Positions 12,001 through 24,000 of a DNA stretch of 64,000 nt are shown here, in pieces. The DNA comes from Sipunculus nudus (taxonomy: Eukaryota; Annelida; Sipuncula; Golfingiida; Sipunculidae): assembly GCA_026874595.1 (NCBI GenBank), contig CM049317.1:68262118-68326117 (forward strand), read 5' to 3'. A program made the translations under genes and the position numbers. Below the pieces are notes generated by a model, which was given only the letters and a program-made list of their open reading frames with translations, was not told the origin of the DNA and ran no database searches. The first letter of the stretch is position 1, and the number at the start of each line of letters is the position of its first letter.

Positions 12001-15000
12001 CAGCAGTACGACCCATGTCTTCTTAGACAAAAATACACAATAACTAAAGTAAAATGCACTTACAGTTGCCAATATGTTGCAGTTGCATTGAAAATAAGAT
12101 ACTTTTGCCATGGTGAAGAAGTTTTAATGTCACCCCATCCGTGACACTGAAAATAAAACTGCCTTTTCCGGAAAATACGATTGTATGGTGGTCAAAAACC
12201 ACTTATCTCTACATATTGGGAGGTGACGAAACAGTCGTCCGTCAACGGTGCAAGATGTTTCATCGCTGCAGGCGGCTAGGTGTGCCAGTAAGTTTGCAGT
12301 GATGATGTAACACGTGTAGTGCACAGGGCTAGCCTGAAACAATCACCAGCCAATCACCTGGGGCTCATAACCACAGGCTGAATGTCCTTAAAATGGGTTC
12401 ATCGTAGTCACCTGCATGCGCTCCTGTCCGCTACACAAATGAAGGCAGGGACCTGTGGCTTTGTGTTTACAATAGAGCCACAACTGGGTCTATAAATGCA
12501 GCAATATCCAGGATCCTGAATACTGCCGCATAAAAAGCTTCAGAGTAAACTGGAGAACTTAAAACCCTTGTCAGGAAAAATATTGTGTGAAATCAAATAT
12601 TGCGTTTATGACAAGGAAACTTAAGTAATCTAAGGAAGATATAGTACTCTATTTGAATGACCAAGAAATTCAGCTATATATTATGTTTTTGTTTGTAAAC
12701 AAGACTTGTTTTAAAACTTTGCAACCCTGGCACTTGAAACTGTTTCAGAATCTGAAACAATAAACTGCGTGACCTTTGCTCGCATAGCCAACACAGCCCA
12801 TTACCACTGGTTACACAGGCGGCTGCCGGCCAGCCCAGGCTGGGGGAAAACCAAGAGCAGACATCGTTTCCCACGTATCACAGGTTATATGGACAATGTA
12901 TTCTTCTAATCAACATTTAAAGTGGACAAACGCTGTCTAAGTGGTATGATATATATGCATATCATATGATAAGAATATCTTTATTTCATAACGAAAAGAC
13001 ATTTTCAGACAAAATATAAGAATTTATTTGTCATGTGGAATGTCCCCAGTTTTCTCAAGTCATCTATTAGGGCTCTCGCACAGCATAGCATAGGAAGAGA
13101 GCACAGGAACTAGGGCTAATGTTGATTACTACTATTATGGGACGGTCCAGTCAGTTTAGACCCATCTTGGAAATGTAGACCGGATTCTATACTTGGGCCC
13201 ATCCCAGTTTTGTATCAAGATGAGAAAGACTGCATTGTAACAAACACACAAATTTATTCTGAATCAGAAATGAATACACTGCAGAGCATATCAGACTCAT
13301 GGTTTAGGCTACTCTTTTTAAATAATAGGTTGAATTTTGCACTCGCTTTGTGCCCCCTCCATCAACCTCATTTAGACAATTTTTTGTAGCCACACATGGT
13401 TTCCAGAAAAACGCATACTAACCCAGAGAAGAGTACACAGCCCTATGTTTTTACTTTTGATTTGATTGACAGCTAACCAGCCCTATATCCTGCTTGTAGG
13501 CCCACATGCTCACTAAGACAATTCCATAGCACAGAGTCCTGTGAATGTAGGCTACTGGACAGGATAGCTGTCAAACAAAATAAATGTAACAGGCTCAGTA
13601 AGATTGGACCAATACCCAGCCTGTCAGTCTGTGCCAGTAGTCTATGTATGCAGGTTGCTTGGCTGGTGAGCTGTCACTCAAAATGAAATGTAACAACATT
13701 TGCACTGTGTACTCCTTGCTTGGCTGGAAGTGACTTGGAAGTGAGTATGAATCAGGTTTACATTTTTAAAAGAGAACATCATAAAGGGGGCCACATTTTT
13801 TATTGTTAATCTAAAGAGAAACATGGGGTTCAGATTTTTTTGTGGGGAGGGGGATATTGTATATACTCAATAAAGACTATAATGTCTATGTATTTTGCCT
13901 TTTTCTTGTTGTATTCTGTGACCTCTGTTGTGTTGCCTGTGATATATCTTAAATGTAACAACATTTGCACTGTGTACTCCTCGCTTGGCTGAAAGTGACT
14001 TGGAAGTGAGTATTGAATCAGGTTTACATTTTTAAAAGTGAACATCATAAAAGGGGCCACATTTTTTATTGTTAATCTAAAGAGAAACCTGGGGTTCAGA
14101 TTTTTTGTGGGGGAGGGGGATATTGTTTATACTCAATAAAGACTATAATGTCTATGTATTTTGCCTTTTTCTTGTTGTATTCTTTGACCTCTGTTGTGTT
14201 GCCTGTGATATATCTTGAATTTGTAATCTGGAAAGAGAGAGATCCATAAGTTATCAGGCCATTGAGATAAAATAAACATGCAATTATATGATGACAGACC
14301 ACCGAGGAACCCCTGAAAATGCACTTGTTTGTGAGTGAAACATGGCACAGCCTTCCCATTAAGCCGCCAAAGTGATCAACATAGTCGGGGGCTGACCGTG
14401 AAAAATCTCACCACCTCCGCTGAGTTTTAAACTCAAAACCTCCCAGCTTTCGTTCCTGTGCAGTACCGGCAGACCACAGAAAATGGTGGGATTGACTCTC
14501 CCATGTGATAATGATATATATATATACCAGTACATAATGACCTAGATCAAATGAGTGTTGCACCCCGAAACTCCCAGCTGGAATCAGCAAATCCTACTAT
14601 AATGTGAGGATTTGGATTGGTCCAGAGTAGATACTTGCCTGGATGCTGTCCTCAAAGTATTTATGTGCGTCATTCCCTTGCCCTTATCGAACCTTGACAA
14701 TTTTTTCTCCCAGTTTCTCGAAACTACCTAGGGGGACTGCTATATTACACACAGACTAAAACCCTGGAAGTTGCGAAAGTCACATATCAATTTTGGATAT
14801 ACCAAGCTAGTTTAAATAATTACGAATATAGATCTTTGCAAAAAAAAATCCAGATTACTCAGGCACCAGAATCAGTTACAATTAGCTTAGACCATATGAG
14901 TATGAGACTCCTTGTGATTGTAGAGTTCAGTAGTCTTAGGAAATAGTTGAGACTGTATGCAGAGTTCTAATGTGAAGCTAGAATCTGTTTTGTTATAGCA

Positions 15001-18000
15001 CTGTAAGCTTTGTAAATGCACCATTTCAGGCGTATTTAAGCCATTTTTTGAGGTGGGGAACATATGTAGAAACTAATCATGGTGGTTATTTTAATTGAAG
15101 CTGTCTTGTTATTATATCAGTCATCCAATTACTTTATATACCCCAGTACCACCAATCACTAAAATTTGCATCTTTTACCTTTAGGTTGCCATGGATAGAC
15201 CAGGTTGTCATGGTAGTGGCACATTCCAGACAGGACTACATGCATCAGATGGTCACTGACCTTGACCCCCAGAAGGTCAGGGTCACTGAATCAGCAGAGA
15301 CCAGGCACAGGTCAATCTTCAATGGGGTCAAGGCTCTTGCTGCTGGTCAGTCTAAATCATAACTGCAATTACAGTGTTTGTAAATATTATGAATAAAATT
15401 ATACATTTTATGCTTATTTTTAACAGAATTTCGGAAAGTTGGACTGTTACATTGCTTGTTATATGTTAAAGTGGAACTTTTCTAGTAAAATGTTCATGAA
15501 AACCTTAAATTTCAGACACCATTTTATTATGGTATCTCTATTGCTCACAGTTATGATTGTCCTGTGCTTGTTATTTTCATGTAAGTAAAGTATGAATCTA
15601 AGTACAGGATGGGCCAAATTCCACTTAGTGGATGTAAGTTCATTTACATTTTACAAAAGTGTCTTGGGGTGTTACATTTAGAAATAATACATAAGCCTTA
15701 AAAATGGAGTGTGTATAGTTTTGTGTTTCACCATTTTTGTGTTTTACTATTTTGTATGTTTTGACAGTTTTGTGTGTTTACTAGTTTTGTGTTTTACTTA
15801 ATGTTTGATTTTTTATAATTTGTGTTACACTACTTTGCTTTTTAGCTCAGCTGACTTTAAGTCATCTGAGCTCAAGTCGTGGTCCTTTGTCTGTTGTCTG
15901 GCCGTCCGGCCGTTAACAGGGCACGTTTTGAAACCGTTGGACCTATGAATCCAAAATTTTACATACAGTTAGATATCATCGAAATCTCCTACCATACCGA
16001 AAATTGGGTCACTTAGACTTCATTTCTTCGAAATATTAAGGGAAAAACCTCCATTTTTCATAAAAAAAAGCCATTGTTACACTTCAAGGCTGCCTAATAT
16101 CAAAACCACTGGTCAGTTTTTGATTATATTGAGTGTTCACATTCTTCCATACATTTTCTGTTAACATACCAAAAATTATGTCAGTATTGATTATTGTGTT
16201 GAAGTTTTTGGTCCAAATATAATGCAATTTTTAAAAAATCAGGAAATATATTTACTCACTTAACATGAGAATTGCTGAAGCTGGAGACTCTTTTTCTGGG
16301 ATATAACTTTATTAAATCAAGATTCAGTTGTTAACCCAAAATTAGATCTGAATTTTGCAAATTTTTTAAGTTATTAGCATAAATAAAAAATCAGTACCTT
16401 AAATTTTGACCAACTTTGGCTATGGCACTTTTTTCCCTGTAAGCACTGTTGATTTAATTTTCACAGCATATATACATAAGGATTTAATCCTTTAAAACCT
16501 GAAATTTTAAAGAAATTGATTGAAAAGAGAAGCTTTTTTTCAAGTTTCCATACACCATGTCAAGTGTTGTTTACATCAGGCCCACCTAGTAGTACAGCCT
16601 TCATTTGTATTATGTAAAACTCCCCATGCCGCTTACCTTGGCTCAGCTTGGCCACTACTAGTACTAGCAGGCTTCCCCTCTGCCCTTCACTCCCCCCCCT
16701 CCCCAGTTGATGTACAAACTAGATGAATGTTATAATTTTCTATGTTTGATTCATTCTTATTCCAGGCTGTGCTACATTTTAGATTTTGTATTGTACCACC
16801 AGGGTTACAATGATTAAAGTGCACATTAATTGTGTCCACAAAGTGGTGTATTGCTCTATGAAAGTGTGGATCTTCATCAGATAAGTAATTCTTTACTTAA
16901 GAAGAGTAAAAACTTCACCAGGTGTGAAATTGACTATTAATTCCAGTAAAAAATTATAGCTGAGGTAGTAATTAGCACAATGATGATGTTTGTCCCTCAT
17001 TCAACTAACAGTGTGTATACTTTATTTGAAAAGATAGTTTTATTTTATCAGATTTACTTAATCTTTTATTTCGGTGATAAAATTAAGCATGAAATGAAAG
17101 CTCCAATGTACAAAACTTTTCAATAGTGATTCAAGGAATAATCTTGGAGATGCCATGTTGTGGCATCATTTTCTTTTAAATTCACTTTAAATGTTTGTGA
17201 TTTAAAAATAATATAATATATGTGTATGCATAATATGACCCGATATGAGCTACACTCTGGATAAATAAATAATGATTGCAACTTAGAATTTTGATATTTT
17301 AAATTATATTTTCAGATTTTTTTATTACAAATTTATAAAACTTGTAAATAAATAAAAAATGAATCTGATTAAAAACTGTTAATTGAAAAAGTGGATATGC
17401 TAAAAAAAATAGGCTTAAATATAAACTTAAATGCATTATTCCCTTGAAAGTGAAATAAAGGTATTAGTCCATTCTGTCCACTTGCCTGTCCATCTGTAAA
17501 TTTATCATATGCATCACAGTAGCTCAATACGTTTACTGTTTTTCTTCATGACAGTCTTGTCAGAGTATTAGTTTTGCAATCATATATTTAAAACTTTGCT
17601 ATAACCAAGTAGGAGGGCCCCTTTCCTCCTAGCTTCTCATATGCTTGTATAAATGAAAAACATTGCAATAGAATATTTTGCATATTTTGCATTTGCAAAA
17701 ATTTCAAACTTCAGCTGAGCGCTGTGACCCATGGGTGTCTTGTTTTAACTATAGTTCTGGTTCTTTATTAGTCTGGTTTTAACACAGTAATTCTCTTTTC
17801 TTGCCAACAGTGAGGCCACCACCAGATGTGGTTATTATTCACGATGCTGTCCGACCATTTGTTGATGAAGAAACTGTAAAATCAGTTGCAGTTGCTGCTT
17901 ATTCCTTTGGGGTAAGTTTACAAAGTGACATTTTCTATGTTCTACAGTACATGTCATTATTACTGTCCTGTTGAAGGAGATTATACTTTCAACAAGGTTT

Positions 18001-21000
18001 GCTTGTTTTTTTTTCTTTGAGAATGATGATTTTCTATCTGATTTTAAGTACACTTGTAGGAATAGTCAGTGCAGTCATCATTAATTTATCAAGAGAAAAT
18101 ACATAAATGTTTGTCAGGCTTAGGTCACATTTGGAAACATAAAAGTAATTTTAAAGTAGTTCATCCTCCTCCTTTAGTTATTCTAATTTATAACACCATG
18201 GGAAAACAGTTTATGAAGCTAATAATCCCTCAGTCAGCCTGTCGCTCAAGTTTGGATCCCACAATATTGACCTCAGTGGAGGTCCCCTTCACTCTTATGT
18301 GAGTCTTCTAAATTTTTCACTTTTTCATCAATTCCTTGTCATTTGTCTGTCTTTATATTAAATTTTACTCTTGTATTTGGATAGACAAGCTGATAACACT
18401 ACCACAAAGCAGAATCTATATATTTATCTTTGTACTGGTATTTATCGAACCTATATATTATAGCACTGATATATTTATATGTTATATTTTTTTTAAATAT
18501 TAAATATGATTGAGTAAATTTTCTTTTTTTACTTTTTCAAGTGAACCCACTTGTGTAATTCAGCTGTAATTTATTTTTTTTTCATAATTTTTCAGACAAC
18601 TTTCCAATGTTTCTGGTAAGAATTTGTACTTGTATCATAATATCCAGAGTTGAAGCACTGTGGTAACCAGTGATATAGAACTCAAGTCTAGACTTTGACT
18701 CCATCCAGGTTAAGTCTATCTCAAGTCTTTTAGGAGATAAACTTTTTCACCAAAGGTCTGTAGTTAAATTTTTAAAACACGCCTCAAAACTAATACGTGA
18801 ATTATTAACAGGATATGACAAAAACAATTAGGTATTAACCATAAAATTATGAGTTTTTAGCCCTCAGCCCTTAGGCTGATGGGCTATTGTCGTCACCCAA
18901 GCTGTCCGTCTGTCCGGCCAGCCTCCTTTAACTTTTACCTTGTGAGCGGGATATCTTGAAAATGATTCTCCGTTAGAATTTTATTTCCTCGGTAAAGATG
19001 TATATCGACAAAATCTCGGTCAGGTTCGAAGATGGGTGACCTTGACCTATTTTTCTATGTTTTAGAGCTGATTATAGAAAAAACATTTAGAAGCTTATTT
19101 CTCAGGAACCATTGGGTGGATTTTTACAATACTTACTATGATCATAGGGACTGATGGTCTGTAACTGCTGCACAGGTTTTGGGGCGCCACCTACAATTTC
19201 TGATTTTTAATGAATTTTTCTTTGATTTTTCAACTTTGGCCTTGTGAGCGCTTTCTGGAGATCTCGGACCTTTTACATCTCGGCCCACACGAAGTCGGAC
19301 CACTTAGTACAATCTCGGACCACCCCGTCGACGATCTCGGACCTCATTTTGTACCATCTCGGACCACTATATCGAACCTGTTCAGACTTCGATTAGACTC
19401 AAGATGACGTTGTCAAATGTGACATGTTCCGTCTTCAAAGGATGTTAAAGCTAATTATTAAACCATTATTATTCCACGCATAACTGTTGCCTCTCTCTCT
19501 TATTCATTCTCTCCATCATTAATCATTCGCTACATATTGTCCTAATACTAATTTATAAATAATTCTTAATTTGTGCATTTGATCATGTATTAAAGTATAC
19601 GAGTGTGTGTGATAAAGAATGAAAGAAAGACAGAATGAATGTAATATTAAATGCACGAAAGAATGAATGACAGAAAGATTGAATGAATGAATGAATGAAT
19701 GAATGAATGAATGAATGAATGAATGAAAGAAAGAATGAACGAAAAAAGATTTAATGAAAAAAATATTGAATGAATGAATGAATGAGTGAATGAGTGAATG
19801 AATGAATGAATGAATGAATGAATGAGAGACAGACAAAATAAATGAAAGATTGAATGAAGGAAGGAAAGAATGAATGAAAGAAAGATTAATGAAAAAAATA
19901 ATGAAAGAAAGATTGAAGGAATGAAGGAAGGAAAGAATGAATGATAGACAGATTGAATGAAAGAAAGATTGAATGTAAGAAAAAATGAATGAAAGTTTGA
20001 ATGAGACTAAATAAATGAATGAATGAAAGAAAGAATGAATGAAACAAAATTTTAATGAACGAAGGATTGAATGAATTTATGAAAGAGATATTGAATGGTA
20101 GACAGACAAAATAAATAAAAGATTGAATGAAGGAAGGAAAGAATGAATGAAAGTAAGAAAGGTTGAATTATAGACAGTTTGAATGAAAAAAATTTGATTG
20201 ATAGATAGTCAAAATGAATGAAAGATTGAATTAGAGAAAGATTGAATCACGTTTTTATATTGTATACATACGAAATTCTAATAAACTTTTTCAGCTCTTT
20301 GAGTTTAATATGGTGTCAGTTTCCACTTTTGAATTTCTGTTTTATATGTATATATCTAAACTACAACTGTTTTCACTTTTTAATGTTATCAAGTACGGTA
20401 GTTGAATAGTATAGATATGTAACAGCGATACACCAGTTCTGATTCTTTGATTCACACATGCTCACTTGTTCATTTTTGGTTTACGTAGTTTATCACAAAT
20501 TTCATATTTCGGTTTTCATACCTCTTTTAATATTGTTTATATTTAATAAATTCTAATAAACTTTGTCATTTCCCTTTGAGTTAGAATATGGTGTCATGCT
20601 TTTCACACAAACTATTAAAAATTAAGTGTAAAAGTGTGTGCTTGTGTGTGTCAAATGTTTTCTGAGTGGATATACAGTTTAGGCGGCCAGGACATGTATG
20701 TTACTTTGGTCCGAGATTGTAGTTGCCCAATCACAAGGTGGTCCGAGATCGTAGTGGCCAGATACAAAGTGGTCCGAGATTATCGGCCCAGTGGTCCCAG
20801 ATCGTAATGGTCCAATCTGAAGTGGTCCGACTTCGTGTAGGCCGAGATGTAAAAGGTCCGAGATCTCCAGGTACCTTGTGAGCGGGATATCTCTAAAAGG
20901 ATTCACAAGAGGAATTTTATTTCTTTGGTGAAGATATATATCGACAAAATCTCAGTCAAGGTCACAGAGCTTATAATAGAATTAAACTTAGAAGCTTATT

Positions 21001-24000
21001 TTCCGGAAGCATTTGATGGATTGTTATGAATCATGGTACATACCTCTCCATTTCAAGTTTATATCTTCGTGAGGGTTTCAAATTTGCAATATTCATGAAA
21101 GGGAAATTATTGCGAAAATAAAACCTTGGTAAAAAATATGAAATGCCACTATCGTAGGCAAAGTTGAAAAAGGGAAAAGCTGACATTGAATTAAATAGAT
21201 TGTGTATGTTCAAGGATTGATATTTCAAATGATATCAGACCTTTCCATTTGTCTGCCATTAAAAAAAAAACATTTTTTTTTGTCAAAAAGATTTGTGCAC
21301 ATAATATTTGAATTAATTAATCCACATTATAGTGGTTGTACAGTGTGTATTGTATTGTGAGATGGTGAAAATGGAACCCTTGCAGAACACTGAAACAAAT
21401 GAAATCACCAAATTTTAACCCCACCAAAATGAAGCCAGCCATAGTATGTTATTTAAAATTAAATTAAAGAAGAAAACATGTTTATCAGAAGTTTTTTTTT
21501 TTGGTTAAAAAGTGTTTTTAACCAAAAAAAAACTTCTGATAAACATTTTTATTGGACTCAGACTTTGACTCAGTTTCTTAAAGACACTGACTCAAAGAAG
21601 GTGGACTTAGACTGGAACCTCAAGGACACAGACTGGACTCAATCAGCCTAGGCTCGGACTTGCACTCAGACTAGTACAGTGTGGACTCTACTTTATCAAT
21701 GGTGATAACTGGGCTACTGAGAAACAAATTAACAAGCAAAAAAACATTGTGCTGCTTTCAAGGAGACTTTGACCCAGTACTAATCTCTAGATTATGTCTT
21801 ACAACTTTTTGGTTCCTTCAAGGTGATCAGATGTGTCACTGCATGAGCAGCCATCTTTGTTTTGGCTTGTTATATTTTTAGAGTGTTTACATGACATCAT
21901 CCAATCAGCAGCTCTCATTTGAGGCTGTTTTTACAGGCAACAGGACAACTACTCCCCAGACAATATCCCCCCAGAAAATTACCCCCCGACAATTACCCCC
22001 CCCCCCCCGACAATTACCCCCCAGACAATTACCCCCTAGACAATTACCCCCTGGGACAACTACCCCCCAGACAACTACCCCCCAGACAATTTTTTCCCAG
22101 CACAATTACCCCCCGGACAACTACCCCCTGGACAATTACCCCCATGGTATAAATTACACATTTAAAGTACACGTTATATTCTGTGTTGCTAATGAGTAGC
22201 ACAGAGTGCCAAAGAAATAAATAAAGTTAATTGCAAAAAAAATGTAAAAAAAAATCACTTTGGATAATAATATCATGCTATTACTTATTATGATATTACT
22301 TATTATGACTGGTTAGAATCGATTAGAATGACTGGTATTCACTATTTGAATGGAATTTTATTGTAAGCTTGCGAGTGGTAGATTATGAGGTCATAGTTAT
22401 ATGACCAAACTTACTTAATAAGTCTTGAGTTGATTTAGGCAGTATACGGTAGGAAGGGTTGTACACCGTGCACTGAAGAAACCTGCAATTTTTTCCAATA
22501 CACAATACAATCATCTGAGAGGCATTGCCTAGAACTAGTTATCAGCTATTGAAAACTTGATATAATGGATTTGTTTCTTTTTTTTTTTTAATTTTACAAT
22601 ACACATGATGTATGTATGTACCTATGCTTGGTTTGAAATATATTATCACCGGTATTTGTTTTACTTACAATTGGAATATTTTACTTTTAGTTTGTACAAT
22701 GTGGTAGTTGTACAGGGGGGTAATTGTCTGGGGGGTAGTTGTCTGGGGGGTAGTTGTCCCGGGGGGTAATTGTCCTGGAGGGTAATTGTCCAGGGGGTAA
22801 TTGTCTCAGGGGTAATTGTCCAGGGGGTAATTGTCGGGGGGTAATTGTCCGGGGGGTAATTGTCCAGGGGGTAGTTGTCCTAGAGCCGTTTTTACATGTG
22901 ACCAATGTTCCTGACTGCCATAACTGGCATTAGTGTGTCTGATATGTTGTATTTTTTTAGCTCAGCTGACTTTCAGTCATGCTGGGCTATAGCGATGGGT
23001 CTTTGTCCGTCGTCCTTCCGTCTGTCCGTCCGGCCGGCCGTCCGTCCGTTAGCAGGGCACAAATCGTAACCGTAGGGGCTAGGGCCATGAACCCTATGCA
23101 GTCTTAGAGGTTATAAAAAGATCTCCTTGCAAACCTGAAATTAGGTCACTGCGACCTATATTCTCGAAGTTATGGGGTGTGTTTGCACCCCCCATAAATA
23201 ACTCTTTGAGACAAAATTTTCATCCCAAACCTTCCATCTTTCACATACAGCTCACCTACCAACAGGGGAAGAAACATAATTTTTTTGAGGTCAAAAGGTC
23301 AAAGGTCAAGGTCACAGGAGCCTCTTCTTTGAAAAGCCTGTGGATGCATTTTAAGCCAACCCTTTCATCCCAATTCTTTGATCTTTCACACATAGCTCAC
23401 CTACTAAGTTGGAGAAGAATCCTATAGATTTTGAGGTCACAAGGTCAAAGGTCAGGGTCACAGGATCCACTTCTTTGAAAAGGTTGTGGACACATTTCAA
23501 GCTAGACTTTTCATTCCAAACCTTCCAGCACTGATATCCCTTCTCTGCCAACAGGGGAAAAGACCTGTTGATTTTGAGGTCAAAGGTCAAGTTCACAGCA
23601 CCCACTTCTTGCGTGGAGTCATTTTCAGGCAAACTTTTCAATCTGTACCTTCCATCTGTCATATATGGCTTACCTACCAATAAGGGAAGAAGTCTATTGA
23701 TGTTGAGGTCAAATAGTCAAAGGTCAAGGTCACAATATTTAATTGTTCTAAATGCTTGTGAGCATATTGCAAGTGTAACTGTTCCACCCAAACCTTCAGT
23801 CTTTCACATATGCCACATCTATGCATCACTCAGTTTGACTCAAACTTCATATTTATGGGTCTTTTTGCTTGAATAAATAACTTATTGATTTTGGGGTCAG
23901 CTGGTCAGCAGGTTAAAGGTTGCAGGTCAAAGTTATTCACCCATTGGTTGCCAAGTAATTACACCAGATTTAAGTGGTTAGTAGTTACCAATCATTTAGA

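Larger units (their letters stand above)
9005..15184 (+). other. CRPPA intron 1 (6.2 kb)
   Basis: GTGAGC...TTTAG intron. It contains a tRNA-like A/B-box segment (10255-10326), a 71-bp tandem pair with G6-C6 hairpins (10025-10150), a degenerate inverted-repeat region (10776-12495), a 265-bp tandem duplication (13686-14215) and a possible SINE (14380-14590). I see no gene in the remainder; the long open frames near 9.0-9.7 kb show no recognisable domain. Confidence 0.85.
15346..17810 (+). other. CRPPA intron 2 (2.5 kb)
   Basis: Mostly occupied by a long repeat element (15839-17746). The acceptor TTGCCAACAG lies 64 nt beyond that element. Confidence 0.85.
18857..21030 (+). mobile_element. Repeat interrupted by foldback element
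   Basis: Starts AGCCCTCAGCCCTTAGGCTG, then a GTCCGTCTGTCCGGCC block, then CCTTGTGAGCGGGATATCTT, TATATCGACAAAATCTCGGT and AGAAGCTTATTT. The last blocks recur at 20873-21003, so the host repeat is a roughly 300-bp tandem pair whose second unit was split by the element at 19255-20870. Confidence 0.65.

Noticed and set aside
13830-14359. Twin minus-strand frames with shared NTTEV...[14 protein letters not shown]-like ends
   Set aside because: Produced by the 265-bp tandem duplication, not by a gene family.
16520-16726. Related 64-68-codon frames here and at 38294-38488 (minus)
   Set aside because: Similar peptides initially suggested a coding family, but both are inside the same non-coding repeat, and similarity is as high outside the frame.
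19519-19836. SFIHSFIHS-repeat protein, minus strand
   Set aside because: Direct translation of the GAAT microsatellite; the reading frame has no codon structure of its own.
21891-22199. Proline-rich [14 protein letters not shown] protein
   Set aside because: Minisatellite ACAATTACCCCC read in several frames and on both arms of the foldback element; all frames are equally open because the repeat lacks stops.
21942-22905. CRISPR-like regularly spaced short repeats
   Set aside because: Units are contiguous minisatellite copies without unique spacers, arranged as inverted arms in an animal intron.
23351-23680. 109-codon frame, minus strand, and overlapping plus frames
   Set aside because: They lie entirely in the 145-bp tandem array, and the repeated peptide blocks follow the repeat units.
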